Assembly: GCA_958423535.1 (NCBI GenBank)
Contig: CATZRJ010000018.1
Span: 1 to 36,230, forward strand
DNA: 36,230 nucleotides
Direction: 5' to 3'
DNA from: an uncultured Collinsella sp.
GTDB lineage: Bacteria > Actinomycetota > Coriobacteriia > Coriobacteriales > Coriobacteriaceae
Position 1 is the first letter of the stretch. Each line of letters starts with the position of its first letter. Made by a program: the position numbers and the translations under genes. The notes beneath the pieces are model-generated. The model had not been told where the DNA came from, did not search any database, and was given only the letters and a program-made list of their open reading frames with translations. Shown piece after piece: positions 23,070-32,015 of this stretch.

Positions 23070-24446
23070 CTAGGCCCTCAACAGATAGCGCACCTCGTAG
23101 GGCGCAAGCTCAAGGGAGCCCGGCAACTCGACCGTGGGCATGCCGTCGGCAAGCAGGTCGACAAAGGGGCCGTTGAGCTCGCCGGCGCCAAAGGTATAAG
23201 GCTCGCCCACGGCGTTCACCGCTACGAGCACCGTCGCGCCGTCGCAGGCGCGTTCGAACAGCAGCTGCTTGTTCTGGATCACCACGTTGCGGTACGCGCC
23301 ATAGTTGAGAGCGCGGGCCGCCGCGTCGTTTGCCGAGCGAAGGTGCGCGAGCTGCGTGACGAACGCCGTCAGCTCGTTGGGCGCAGGCTCATCGAGCGCA
23401 GGGCGCAGCGCCCAGTCGCCATCGGGGCCGCCCTTTTCGCCAGCAATTCCCCACTCGCTGCCATAGTAGACGCACGGAATGCCCGGCATGCCAAAGAGCA
23501 TGCCATAGGCGGGACGCAGGCACGACTTGTCGGTGAGGATGCTTGCCAGGCGCGGCACGTCGTGGTTGTCGACAAACGATAGCAGATGCTTGCCGCGGTA
23601 GATGCACCAGGGGTCGCCACCAAACTGACGGTGCAGCGAGTGCGCGATCTCGAACATGTTGACCGAGTTAAAGCTGGAGTACAGGCCCTTATAGCACTCG
23701 TAGTTGGTGCAGGAGTCGAGCATCTCGTCGTTGACGATTTGGTTGTAGTCGCCGTGGAGCGTCTCGCCGATCAGCACGAAGTCGGGCTTGAGCTCACGGG
23801 CAAAGTTATGCAGACGACGCATGAAATCGCGGTCGAGCATGTAGGCGACGTCCAGGCGCAGGCCGTCGACGCCAAAGACCTCGGCCCAACGGCGCACAGA
23901 CTCGAGCAGGTAATCGACCACGGCGGGGTTTTGCAGGTTGAGCTTCACGAGCTCAAAATGGCCTTCCCAGCCCTCGTACCAAAAGCCGTCGCCATAGCAG
24001 GAGTCGCCGTCAAAGCTGATGTGGAACCAGTCCTTGTACGGCGAGTCCCACTTGCGCTCCTGCACATCGCGGAAGGCCCAAAAGCCACGACCGACGTGGT
24101 TGAAGACGGCATCGAGCACCACGCGGATGCCGTGGGCATGCAGCGTGTCGCACACGGCGGCAAAGTCGGCGTCCCCACCCAGGCGGCGGTCGATGTGGCG
24201 CAGGCTGCGTGTATCGTAGCCGTGGCTATCGGACTCGAGCGGCGGGTTGATGAGCACAGCGCCAACGCCGAGTTCCTGCAGGTAGTCGGCCCATTGGGCG
24301 ATTTTCATGATAGGAGCATCGGGGTTGGGCGCGGTGCCGGCAGCTTGAGCAAGCTCATCCTCGGCAACGGGTGCGGCGTTTTCGCGCGGAGCTCCGCAAA
24401 AGCCCAGCGGATAGATCTGATAGAACGTCGTCTCGTATGCCCACAT
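23070..24446 (-). CDS. GH13 alpha-amylase-family glycosidase, cytoplasmic
   Basis: Hydrolyses alpha-glucosidic bonds in maltodextrins or related oligosaccharides. It has 458 aa. GH13 region I is DAVFNH (112-117), region II GLRLDVAY (nucleophile Asp199), region III LIGETL (acid/base Glu228) and region IV FVDNHD (Asp296); a small beta-sandwich domain occupies the last 80 or so residues. There is no signal peptide, so it acts inside the cell on imported sugars. Length and the absence of an N-terminal CBM34 domain argue against a full neopullulanase. No T tract or obvious terminator separates it from the glycosylase gene. Confidence 0.93.
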   Translation of the reverse strand: MWAYETTFYQIYPLGFCGAPRENAAPVAEDELAQAAGTAPNPDAPIMKIAQWADYLQELGVGAVLINPPLESDSHGYDTRSLRHIDRRLGGDADFAAVCDTLHAHGIRVVLDAVFNHVGRGFWAFRDVQERKWDSPYKDWFHISFDGDSCYGDGFWYEGWEGHFELVKLNLQNPAVVDYLLESVRRWAEVFGVDGLRLDVAYMLDRDFMRRLHNFARELKPDFVLIGETLHGDYNQIVNDEMLDSCTNYECYKGLYSSFNSVNMFEIAHSLHRQFGGDPWCIYRGKHLLSFVDNHDVPRLASILTDKSCLRPAYGMLFGMPGIPCVYYGSEWGIAGEKGGPDGDWALRPALDEPAPNELTAFVTQLAHLRSANDAAARALNYGAYRNVVIQNKQLLFERACDGATVLVAVNAVGEPYTFGAGELNGPFVDLLADGMPTVELPGSLELAPYEVRYLLRA

Positions 24447-24517
24447 AGCAACCTCCCGGTAAGCTCAACACAACGACATCCATTGTATGCCCGGCTTGTA
24501 TCCACTCCCCCAAAATA

Positions 24518-24584
24518 AGTTGCGGTGGAATAGTTCCTGCTTGGGCCTTCAGAGGCCTTAAACAGGAACTATTCCACCGCAACT
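24518..24584. repeat. Perfect 22-bp inverted repeat with nested hairpin
   Basis: The arm 24518-24539 (beginning AGTTGCGGTGGAATAGTT) is repeated exactly inverted at 24563-24584. The 23-nt interior contains GGCCT-TCAG-AGGCC, so the whole element can form one long hairpin. It lies between the MFS gene and the amylase gene, both on the minus strand. It lacks a T tract on the minus strand, so it is not a standard terminator. It may be a dispersed palindromic repeat. Confidence 0.85.
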
Positions 24585-24599
24585 GATGAGGGGGCGTGA

Positions 24600-25796
24600 T
24601 TAGGCGACGGGCTTGGCGCGGCGGATGGCCGGGAACAGTACGGTGATGGCGAGGATGACGCCCACGACGGTAATCGCCCCGCCCACGAAGCCAATCCAAG
24701 CGATACCAGGACCCGAAACCACGGCGCCACCGATTGCGGTGCCCGTGCCGATACCCAGATTGAACAGGCCCGAGAAGATCGACATGGCGACGGCCGACGA
24801 ATCCGCCGGCGTGTACTTGATGAGCTCGGCCTGAAACGCCACGTTAAAGGCCGTGGAGCAGCAGCCCCATAGCGCGCAAACAGCGAGAACGGCGACGAGC
24901 GACGGTGCAACCGGACCCATGAGCAGCAGGGCCACAGGCACGCCGGAGAGCGTGATAGCCAAGAACGGGAAGCGGTGCCCGTCGAACAGGCGGCCAAACA
25001 GCCAGCTGCCCACCAGACCGGAGAAGCCAAACGCCGTCAGCGTCATGGTGATGGCGCCCGCGTCGACGTGTGCGACCTGCGCCAGGAAGGGCTCAATGTA
25101 GCTGTAGCTTGCGTAATAGCCGGTCGCCATAAAAACCGTGACCGCGTAGAGCGCGACCAGGAACGGGTTCTTGAGCAGCTCGGGCAGCTGTTTGACGGTA
25201 AAGCGCTCGCCCGCCGGCATGGCCGGGAACACCGCGGCCTGGTAGACGACCGCGATGGCTGAGAGGGCCCCGACCACGGCAAACGTCATGCGCCAGCCCA
25301 CGGCCAGCCCGATGGCGCGGCCGATCGGCAGGCCAAAGATCTGCGCGATAGACGAGCCCGTGGCGATCATGCTGATGGCGAGCGCCCCGTGGCGACTGTC
25401 GACCAGGCGCGAGGCCATGATCGAGGCGACCGACCAGAACACGGCATGCGCGCAGGCGACCACCAAACGCGCGCAAACCAAAATTGGATAGGTGGGCGCC
25501 ACAGCGGACAGGAACTGGCCCAGCGAGAACACGGCGAGCACGCCGAGCAACATCCGCTTGAACTCAAAGCGCGAGGCAAACACCATAAGCGGCAGCGACA
25601 GCAGCATGACGCCCCAGGCATAGACCGAGATCATGATGCCTGCCTGGGCCTCGGTGAGCGAGAACGATGTGGCAATATCAGTCAAAAGGCCGATAGGCAT
25701 GAACTCCGACGTGTTGAATACGAACGCACAACAGGCGAGCCCGATAAGCGGGAGCCACTGCTTGAGTGAGATGCCATCTTGTCTTGCCTGAGTCAT
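24600..25796 (-). CDS. MFS transporter, SotB/AraJ-like sugar efflux family
   Basis: Twelve-helix major facilitator exporter, 398 aa. The N-terminal FVFNTSEFMPIGLLTDIATS is characteristic of the DHA1 SotB/AraJ/YdhP group, and RFEFKRMLLG is the loop 2-3 motif; the second half begins near TVKQLPELLKNPFL after a central cytoplasmic loop. The start at 25796 has GAGAGG 8 nt upstream; a longer frame to 25853 lacks a ribosome site. The substrate (sugars, amino acids or drugs) cannot be told. The upstream gap to feoAB (25797-25919) holds an imperfect GGCC...GGCC hairpin without a T tract. Confidence 0.88.
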   Translation of the reverse strand: MTQARQDGISLKQWLPLIGLACCAFVFNTSEFMPIGLLTDIATSFSLTEAQAGIMISVYAWGVMLLSLPLMVFASRFEFKRMLLGVLAVFSLGQFLSAVAPTYPILVCARLVVACAHAVFWSVASIMASRLVDSRHGALAISMIATGSSIAQIFGLPIGRAIGLAVGWRMTFAVVGALSAIAVVYQAAVFPAMPAGERFTVKQLPELLKNPFLVALYAVTVFMATGYYASYSYIEPFLAQVAHVDAGAITMTLTAFGFSGLVGSWLFGRLFDGHRFPFLAITLSGVPVALLLMGPVAPSLVAVLAVCALWGCCSTAFNVAFQAELIKYTPADSSAVAMSIFSGLFNLGIGTGTAIGGAVVSGPGIAWIGFVGGAITVVGVILAITVLFPAIRRAKPVA

Positions 25797-25919
25797 GTAG
25801 AAAACCTCTCCGATTGTCTTGGGCGGTGGGCGATTATATAGCAACGGCCCCACATCCGTCAGTACAGATGCGAGGCCGCAATCAACTCAATACACAGAGG
25901 TTGCGCCGTCAATAAATAA

Positions 25920-28280
25920 CTAAGCCAAACCCAGCAATATGCCCGCCGAATGCACGACAAACGCCATGATCCAGGCGACCGTCACCTGAAACGCGAACAC
26001 AGCAACGGCATAGCGCGCGCCCAGCTCGCTCTTGACGGCGCCGATGGACGCCACGCAGGGCGGGTACAGCAGCGTAAAGACCAAGAACACGTAAGCGGTA
26101 AACGGCGAAAACATGGCTGACAGTGCCGCGGGAGAGGTTGCGCCCAAAAGCACCGTGAGCGTCGAGATGACGCTCTCCTTGGCGATAAGTCCGGTGACGA
26201 GCGCCGTGGATGCACGCCAGTCGCCAAACCCAAGCGGCGTCAGCGCCGGCGCGATGATGCTGCCGAGGCCCGCAAGCAGACTCTGCGACTGATCGGCGAC
26301 CACATTAAAGCGGATGTCGAACGTCTGAAGGAACCAGATGACCACGGTCGCGGCAAAGATAATGGTAAAGGCCTTGGTAATGAAGTCCTTGGCCTTATCC
26401 CATGCCAGCATCACCGTCGTCTTGACGCTCGGCAGGCGGTAATTGGGGAGCTCCATAATAAACGGCACCGGGTCGCCCTTAAATGCTGTGCGATTGAGCA
26501 CCAAAGCCGCAATGCAGCCGACCACGATACCGATCAGATAGAGCGAGACCATAGCGGGAACCGTCGCCTGTGGGAAAAACGCCCCGCACAGCAGACCGTA
26601 GACCGGCAACTTGGCCGAGCAGCTCATGAACGGCGTAAGCATGACCGTCATCTTGCGGTCGTGCTCGGATGGGAGCGTACGGGTCGACATGATAGCCGGC
26701 ACGGTGCAGCCAAAACCGACGAGCATGGGCACAAAGCTACGGCCCGACAGGCCAAAGCGACGCAACACCTTATCCATGACAAAGGCCACGCGCGCCATGT
26801 AGCCCGAGTCTTCCAGAATGGAGAGGAACAAGAAGAGCACGACGATAATCGGCAGGAAGGTCAGTACGCTACCCACGCCCGTAAGCACGCCGTCAACAGC
26901 CAGCGAGCGCACCACGTCGTTGGTGCCGAACGCCTTGAGGCCCGCATCGGCCGAGACGATGATGGCAGCGATGCCGTCCTCCATAAGTCCCTGCAACGCC
27001 GCGCCGATCACGCCAAACGTCAGCCAAAAGACAAGGCCCATAATCACCAGGAACGCCGGAATGGCCGTGTAGCGACCCGTCAGGATGCGGTCGATCTTGA
27101 CAGAGCGCACGTGCTCGCGACTCTCGTGCGGCTTGACGACGCAACGCCCGCACACGTCGCCGATAAAGCTAAAGCGCATGTCGGCCAGCGCGGACAGGCG
27201 GTCGGTGCCGGCCTCGCCCTCCATCTGGGTAATGATGTGCTCGATGGCGTCGAGCTCGTTGCGGTCCAGATGAAGCGCCTCGGTTACCAGCTCGTCGCCC
27301 TCAACCAGCTTGGTCGCCGCAAAACGCACGGGAATGTGCGCCGTCGCGGCATGGTCCTCGATAAGGTTGGCGATGCCGTGGATGCAGCGATGCAGCGCAC
27401 CGCCGTCCGAGCCATCGGGCGCACAGAAGTCCAGGCGACCGGGGCGCTCACGGAACCGCGCCACGTGCAAGGCATGATCAACCAGCTCGCCGATGCCCTC
27501 GTTGCGGGCAGCGCTAATGGGGACAACAGGCACGCCCAACAGGCTCTCGAGCAGGTTGACGTCCACGGCGCCACCGTTGGCCGTCACCTCGTCCATCATG
27601 TTGAGCGCGATGACCATGGGGCGATCGAGCTCCATAAGCTGCAGCGTCAGATACAGATTGCGCTCGATGTTGGTGGCGTCAATGATATCGATGATGGCGT
27701 CGGGATGCTCATCCAGGATAAACTGGCGGCTCACGATCTCCTCACCCGTGTACGGCGACAGAGAGTAAATGCCGGGCAGGTCGGTAACGCTCGCCTCGGG
27801 GTGGTTACGAATGGTACCGTCTTTGCGGTCGACCGTTACGCCGGGAAAGTTGCCGACGTGCTGGTTGGAGCCCGTAAGCTGGTTGAACAGCGTGGTCTTA
27901 CCGCAGTTTTGGTTGCCGGCGAGGGCAAAATGCAGCGGCGCGCCCTCAGGCACGGCCGTCTTCGCGGCGCGGGGCGAATACGTCCCCTCGCCCAGGGCCG
28001 GATGCTCCGTCGTGCCGATTGCGGCGTTAGCGCGCGGACCCGCATCGGTGTCGTGAACACCCACGAGCTCGATGCGAGCGGCATCGTCCTTGCGCAGCGT
28101 CAACTCGTAGCCACGCAGGCGGATCTCGAGCGGGTCACCCATGGGGGCGTACTTCATCATGGTAACTTCGGTGCCCGGCGTTAGACCCATGTCCAAAATA
28201 TGCTGTCGAAGCGCCTGATCGTCGGATGTCACCGATGCGACAACGGCGTCCTTTCCAATCTCGAGTGTATCGAGCTTCAC
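25920..28280 (-). CDS. feoB: Ferrous iron transporter, FeoA-FeoB fusion
   Basis: Imports Fe2+ across the cytoplasmic membrane. It has 786 aa. Residues 1-75 are a FeoA SH3-like domain (HILDMGLTPGTEV, DPLEIRLRGYELTLRK), joined by a linker of about 40 residues to the FeoB G domain: G1 GNQNCGKTT (122-130), G2 VGNFPGVTV (142-150), G3 DLPG (167-170), G4 NMMD (227-230). The membrane part has the two Gate regions, including GFGCTVPAIMSTRTL and SCSAKLPVYGLLCG. No separate feoA is present. The start is GTG (28278-28280) with GGAGG 9 nt upstream. A DtxR/IdeR-like repeat upstream suggests iron repression. Confidence 0.95.
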   Translation of the reverse strand: MKLDTLEIGKDAVVASVTSDDQALRQHILDMGLTPGTEVTMMKYAPMGDPLEIRLRGYELTLRKDDAARIELVGVHDTDAGPRANAAIGTTEHPALGEGTYSPRAAKTAVPEGAPLHFALAGNQNCGKTTLFNQLTGSNQHVGNFPGVTVDRKDGTIRNHPEASVTDLPGIYSLSPYTGEEIVSRQFILDEHPDAIIDIIDATNIERNLYLTLQLMELDRPMVIALNMMDEVTANGGAVDVNLLESLLGVPVVPISAARNEGIGELVDHALHVARFRERPGRLDFCAPDGSDGGALHRCIHGIANLIEDHAATAHIPVRFAATKLVEGDELVTEALHLDRNELDAIEHIITQMEGEAGTDRLSALADMRFSFIGDVCGRCVVKPHESREHVRSVKIDRILTGRYTAIPAFLVIMGLVFWLTFGVIGAALQGLMEDGIAAIIVSADAGLKAFGTNDVVRSLAVDGVLTGVGSVLTFLPIIVVLFLFLSILEDSGYMARVAFVMDKVLRRFGLSGRSFVPMLVGFGCTVPAIMSTRTLPSEHDRKMTVMLTPFMSCSAKLPVYGLLCGAFFPQATVPAMVSLYLIGIVVGCIAALVLNRTAFKGDPVPFIMELPNYRLPSVKTTVMLAWDKAKDFITKAFTIIFAATVVIWFLQTFDIRFNVVADQSQSLLAGLGSIIAPALTPLGFGDWRASTALVTGLIAKESVISTLTVLLGATSPAALSAMFSPFTAYVFLVFTLLYPPCVASIGAVKSELGARYAVAVFAFQVTVAWIMAFVVHSAGILLGLA

Positions 28281-28329
28281 GTCCGTGTTCCTCCCCTGGC
28301 GCCCACAGGGCGTTACATTTTGTTTATCT

Positions 28330-28355
28330 TGGCTAACCGTTTGCCATGGCTAACC
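28330..28355 (-). promoter_or_regulatory. Putative DtxR/IdeR-type iron box upstream of feoAB
   Basis: TGGCTAACC occurs twice on the plus strand, 28330-28338 and 28347-28355, 17 bp apart, with a further TTTAACC just beyond. This matches the half-site GGCTAACC of the DtxR/IdeR operator (TTAGGTTAGGCTAACCTAA). It lies 50-75 bp before the feoAB start, where a promoter is expected, but no -35/-10 pair was certain. Regulation by iron is inferred. Confidence 0.55.
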
Positions 28356-28437
28356 ATTTAACCACGCATGATAGCGCGAACACACACCGATGTTCAATCG
28401 ACAGATTGCCGCCCTGGCGGGCTTGCAGCGTCGAGTG

Positions 28438-28465
28438 GTTACGGCGTTTGGTAAAACGCCGTAAC
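28438..28465. terminator. Perfect 12-bp stem at the 3' end of the alpha/beta hydrolase gene
   Basis: GTTACGGCGTTT (28438-28449) pairs with 28454-28465 around a GGTA loop; the stem reaches into the hydrolase stop codon. No T tract follows on the minus strand, so termination without a factor is doubtful, but transcript 3'-end protection is plausible. Confidence 0.5.
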
Positions 28466-29367
28466 TAAAACCCGTGGCGCTCGAGGAAGCGGAAGGCCAG
28501 GCGGATCCAGGGACGGACGGAAACCTGCTTGTCCTCGTTGTCGACCGCGGTGTTGGCGTTGCCGAGTGAAAGGCCGTGACCGCCCTGGTCAAAGACGTGC
28601 ATCTCGCAAGCGACGCCCTCCTCGGCCATGCGCTGCGCAAAGGGATAGACCTGCGCGATCGGCGCCGTCTTGTCGTCGGACACGCCCCACACAAAGGTCG
28701 GCGGCATCTGACGCGAAACATGCGTGGTAGGGCAGATATCGGCCAAGTGCTCGTCAGTTGCCTCGCCGCCCGTCACCATCGACAGGTAGTCGTTGAGCAG
28801 ATCGCGCCCCGTCTTACCGCCCGTCTTGGGCACACGCAAGTCAATGCGCGGATCGCGCGTCTGCATGTCGCGCACATAGGCAAAGTCGAGCAGCGGATAG
28901 CCCAGCACCACGGCATCGGGACGGATGTCGTCCGGACGCGCCCCGGCAAGTGCCGCGAAGGGGCCGGTCTTCCACTGCGTTGCCAGCGAGGCACAGATCA
29001 TGCCGCCCGCAGAAAAGCCCACGACGCACACGCGCTTGGGATCGACATGCCACTCGTCGGCATTCGCACGCACCGTGGCGACCATCTTGGCAAGATCTGC
29101 CTGGGGGTGCGGAAAGCTCACGTCACCCGTAGAACTCGTGACATAGTTGAGCACAAAGGCCTGGTAGCCGTGATCCAAAAACGCAAACGCCACGGGATCC
29201 TGCTCATGCGGAGCGATATGCGTAAACGCACCTCCGCCGCAGATAATCACGGCAGGACGGCGGCCATTCGGTTTATCGGGCAGCGGCTCGGCACCCAAAT
29301 ACGTAAACGTCGCCGGATATTCCTCGGTCGGCTCCTCGCCCCACAGCGCATGGTTCTCGACAATCAT
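28465..29367 (-). CDS. Alpha/beta hydrolase, BD-FAE/acetyl-esterase type
   Basis: Serine esterase, probably acting on acetylated or other short-chain esters such as xylan fragments. It has 300 aa from the ATG at 29367. ICGGGAFTH (42-50) is the oxyanion loop, GFSAGG (117-122) carries nucleophile Ser119, VSDDKTAP (Asp231 or 232) and QGGHGLSLG (His264) complete the triad. There is no signal peptide, so it is intracellular. AAGGGAG lies 6-7 nt before this ATG; an in-frame start 30 nt upstream lacks a site. It is divergent from the PTS EIIA gene. Substrate unknown. Confidence 0.88.
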   Translation of the reverse strand: MIVENHALWGEEPTEEYPATFTYLGAEPLPDKPNGRRPAVIICGGGAFTHIAPHEQDPVAFAFLDHGYQAFVLNYVTSSTGDVSFPHPQADLAKMVATVRANADEWHVDPKRVCVVGFSAGGMICASLATQWKTGPFAALAGARPDDIRPDAVVLGYPLLDFAYVRDMQTRDPRIDLRVPKTGGKTGRDLLNDYLSMVTGGEATDEHLADICPTTHVSRQMPPTFVWGVSDDKTAPIAQVYPFAQRMAEEGVACEMHVFDQGGHGLSLGNANTAVDNEDKQVSVRPWIRLAFRFLERHGF

Positions 29368-29471
29368 ATGTGCTCCCTTCGCGCGATTCGTGCGCACTCA
29401 TTTTCGCCTTCAAGCGTACCCCAGTTGGACCCACGGTGCAGAAACGCTCCCGCAATAAGATTCCCATCAAC

Positions 29472-29562
29472 TGATATATCACATAATCCCAGCTCAGGAC
29501 CATCGTTGAGCAGCGTAGAATAGGGGCGTTGACCAAGCCGCGAAACACATATGAAACGTTTC
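29472..29562. promoter_or_regulatory. Two short perfect palindromes in the hydrolase/EIIA divergent gap
   Basis: TGATATATCA (29472-29481) and GAAACGTTTC (29553-29562) are both perfect 10-bp palindromes. The second has the central CG typical of LacI-family operators and lies 48 bp before the EIIA start. A TAGAAT -10 candidate lies at 29516-29521 without a good -35. Sugar-responsive control of the EIIA gene is a guess from this. Confidence 0.35.
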
Positions 29563-29609
29563 CGGCAAACCAAACGCGCGATATGCGCCTATTTAAGTTG
29601 GAGGCAACT

Positions 29610-30173
29610 ATGGGTCTGCTCGATTCGCTTAAGTCCACCTTCACCTCGACCGGCGAGGCGTCCATTCCGCCCGCAGCAAGCTTCGCCACCCGCGAAGGCG
29701 TCATCTACGCCCCCGTCAACGGCGTGCTCGTCAACCTGGACGAAGTTCCCGACGAGACCATCGCCTCGGGCATGCTTGGCCAGGGCTATGGCATCGAGCC
29801 CATTACCGGCACCATCTATGCGCCCGCCAACGGCCGCATCGGCGCCACCACCGTCACCAACCACTCCATCGGCATGATCACCGAGGACGGTCTTCGCGTG
29901 TTCATCCATGTCGGCCTGGGCACCGTGGAAATGAATGGCAAGGGTTTTGCCCGCTTTGTCGAGATGGGCGATGTGGTCAAGGCGGGCCAGCCGCTCATCA
30001 GCTTCGACCGCGACGCCATTAAGGCCGCTGGTCACGAGGATATCGTGACCGTCATCGTCTCCGAGCTCGATCGCCTTAAGAGCATCGACCATGTCGGCGA
30101 GTCCGGAACGCTTATCGGCGGCAACCCGCTTGTCAAGCTGGGCGACCCGTTGCTGGTGGCCAAGACCAAGTAG
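29610..30173 (+). CDS. PTS glucose-type EIIA protein (Crr-like)
   Basis: Phosphocarrier of the sugar phosphotransferase system; accepts phosphate from HPr and passes it to an EIIB domain. It has 187 aa. GYGIEPITGTIYAPANGRI is the family signature. His85 (TNHSIGM) and His100 (VFIHVGLGTV) correspond to the two active-site histidines (75 and 90 in E. coli EIIA-Glc). The C-terminal GDVVKAGQPLISFD is also typical. The start has GGAG 7 nt upstream. It stands alone, with no EIIBC nearby, and is closed by a terminator. It could serve several permeases; the sugar is unknown. Confidence 0.92.
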   Translation: MGLLDSLKSTFTSTGEASIPPAASFATREGVIYAPVNGVLVNLDEVPDETIASGMLGQGYGIEPITGTIYAPANGRIGATTVTNHSIGMITEDGLRVFIHVGLGTVEMNGKGFARFVEMGDVVKAGQPLISFDRDAIKAAGHEDIVTVIVSELDRLKSIDHVGESGTLIGGNPLVKLGDPLLVAKTK

Positions 30174-30206
30174 CCAGGTCCCGCGCTACACAGCCAAAAG
30201 ACACCA

Positions 30207-30249
30207 CGAAAAGCGCCCGCGACCATTTGGCCGTGGGCGCTTTTCGTTT
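30207..30249 (+). terminator. Terminator of the PTS EIIA gene
   Basis: CGAAAAGCGCCC...GGGCGCTTTTCG forms a 12-bp stem (30207-30249) with a partly paired interior and runs into TTT. It starts about 35 bp after the stop. Confidence 0.85.
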
Positions 30250-30298
30250 GAAAACCATCCCGTCAATGCCTTGTCTGTATAGCCCAAATGAGCCGAGC

Positions 30299-30307
30299 TG
30301 CTAGAAT
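30299..30307 (+). promoter_or_regulatory. Candidate asnS promoter (extended -10)
   Basis: TG-C-TAGAAT at 30299-30307 is an extended -10 with 5 of 6 matches in the hexamer; no strong -35 is present. The inferred start near 30314 gives a 40-nt leader to the GTG at 30354 and argues against ATG at 30318 as the start. Confidence 0.5.
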
Positions 30308-30353
30308 ATCGAACTGTATGGATAACTATCATTCAACCGTTATGGGAGGATAC

Positions 30354-31757
30354 GTGAACCGCACCAAAATCGCGCAGCTCTATACGCACGCCGAGTCGCT
30401 CGGTGGCCAGACCGTCACCGTTGCCGGCTGGGTCAAGTCCGTCCGCGACATGAAGAACTTTGGCTTTGTTACGCTCAACGACGGCAGCTGCTTCCGCGAC
30501 CTGCAGGTCGTCATGAACCGCGAGGCGCTCGACAACTACGACGAGATCGCCCATCAAAACGTCTCGGCCGCACTCATTTGCACCGGCACCGTCAAGCTGA
30601 CGCCCGATGCGCCCCAGCCTTTCGAGCTTTCTGCCACTTCCATCGAGGTCGAGGGCGTCAGCGCCCCGGATTACCCGCTGCAGAAGAAGCGCGCGACCGT
30701 CGAGTTCCTGCGCACCCAGCAGCACCTGCGCCCGCGCACCAACCTGTTCCGCGCCGTGTTCCGCATCCGCTCTGTCGCGGCTGCAGCCATCCACCGCTTC
30801 TTCCAGGAGCAGGGCTTTGTCTACGTCAACACCCCCATCATCACCACGAGTGACTGCGAGGGCGCCGGCGAGATGTTCCGCGTGACCACGCTCGACCCCA
30901 AAAATCCGCCCCTCACCGAGTCCGGCGAGGTCGACTGGAGCCAGGACTTCTTTGGCAAGCATGCGAGCCTCACCGTGTCCGGCCAGCTCAATGCCGAGAA
31001 CTTTGCCATGGCCTTTGGCGACGTGTATACCTTTGGCCCCACCTTCCGCGCCGAAAACTCCAACACCACGCGCCACGCCGCCGAGTTTTGGATGATCGAG
31101 CCCGAGATGGCCTTTGCCGATCTGAACGACTACATGGATAACGCCGAGGCCATGCTCAAGTACGTCCTTAAGGACGTTATGGCCACCTGCCCCGACGAGC
31201 TCAACATGCTCAACAAGTTTGTGGACAAGGGTCTGATCGAGCGCCTGAACCACGTGGCAAACTCCGACTTTGCCCGCGTCACCTACACCGAGGCCGTCGA
31301 AATCCTGGAGCAGGCCGTCGCCGCCGGTCACAAGTTTGACTATCCCGTGAGCTGGGGCATCGACCTGCAAACCGAGCACGAGCGCTTCCTGACCGAGGAG
31401 CACTTTAAGCGCCCGACCTTCGTAACCGACTACCCGGCCGAGATCAAGGCCTTCTACATGCGCATGAACGGCGACGGCAAGACCGTCGCCGCCGCCGACT
31501 GCCTGGTGCCGGGCATCGGCGAGATCATCGGTGGCTCCCAGCGCGAGGAGCGCCTAGATCTGCTCGAGGCCCGCATCAAGGACCTGGGTATGAATCCCGA
31601 GCAGTACAAGTACTATCTTGACCTGCGCCGCTACGGTTCCTGCAAGCACGCCGGCTACGGTCTGGGCTTCGAGCGCCTGGTCATGTATCTGACCGGCGTG
31701 GGCAACATCCGCGACGTCCTGCCGCACCCGCGCACCGTGGGCAACGCCGACTTCTAA
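30354..31757 (+). CDS. asnS: Asparaginyl-tRNA synthetase
   Basis: Class IIb aminoacyl-tRNA synthetase charging tRNA-Asn. It has 467 aa from the GTG at 30354. N-terminal OB fold (VTVAGWVKSVRDMKNFGFVTLNDGS; first 20 residues shown in part: VTVAGWVKSVRDMKNFGF), motif 2 FRAENSNTTRHAAEFWMIE region, and the C-terminal motif 3 GYGLGFERLVMYLTG are clear. The Thr-Thr-Arg-His segment in motif 2 marks AsnRS instead of AspRS. GGGAGG lies 4 nt before the GTG. Upstream in-frame ATGs at 30318 and 30342 lack ribosome sites. Monocistronic, closed by a strong terminator. Confidence 0.95.
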   Translation: MNRTKIAQLYTHAESLGGQTVTVAGWVKSVRDMKNFGFVTLNDGSCFRDLQVVMNREALDNYDEIAHQNVSAALICTGTVKLTPDAPQPFELSATSIEVEGVSAPDYPLQKKRATVEFLRTQQHLRPRTNLFRAVFRIRSVAAAAIHRFFQEQGFVYVNTPIITTSDCEGAGEMFRVTTLDPKNPPLTESGEVDWSQDFFGKHASLTVSGQLNAENFAMAFGDVYTFGPTFRAENSNTTRHAAEFWMIEPEMAFADLNDYMDNAEAMLKYVLKDVMATCPDELNMLNKFVDKGLIERLNHVANSDFARVTYTEAVEILEQAVAAGHKFDYPVSWGIDLQTEHERFLTEEHFKRPTFVTDYPAEIKAFYMRMNGDGKTVAAADCLVPGIGEIIGGSQREERLDLLEARIKDLGMNPEQYKYYLDLRRYGSCKHAGYGLGFERLVMYLTGVGNIRDVLPHPRTVGNADF

Positions 31758-31803
31758 TCGTCGGACGCTAGCTCGCGTCGCCACACGCCAACGCTCATCG
31801 CAC

Positions 31804-31839
31804 AAGCGTCTCTCGACATCGGTCGAGAGACGCTTTTTT
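31804..31839 (+). terminator. asnS terminator
   Basis: AAGCGTCTCTCGAC (31804-31817) pairs perfectly with 31822-31835 around ATCG, followed by a T tract. It starts 46 bp after the asnS stop. Confidence 0.95.
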
Positions 31840-32015
31840 CAACGGTATCCGTCAAGCTTTTGGCAAGTTTTTGGTCAGTTGAGCAGAGCTGTTGAAAACT
31901 CGACCCGCCGTTTGCCGACGACTACCGACCGCCCAGAGCGCCCTGCGCCCCTGGGAAAACCCCGCGTCCTAGGCTCCATACCGTCGCCACCCAAAACGGA
32001 AAGGACGTGGGCACC

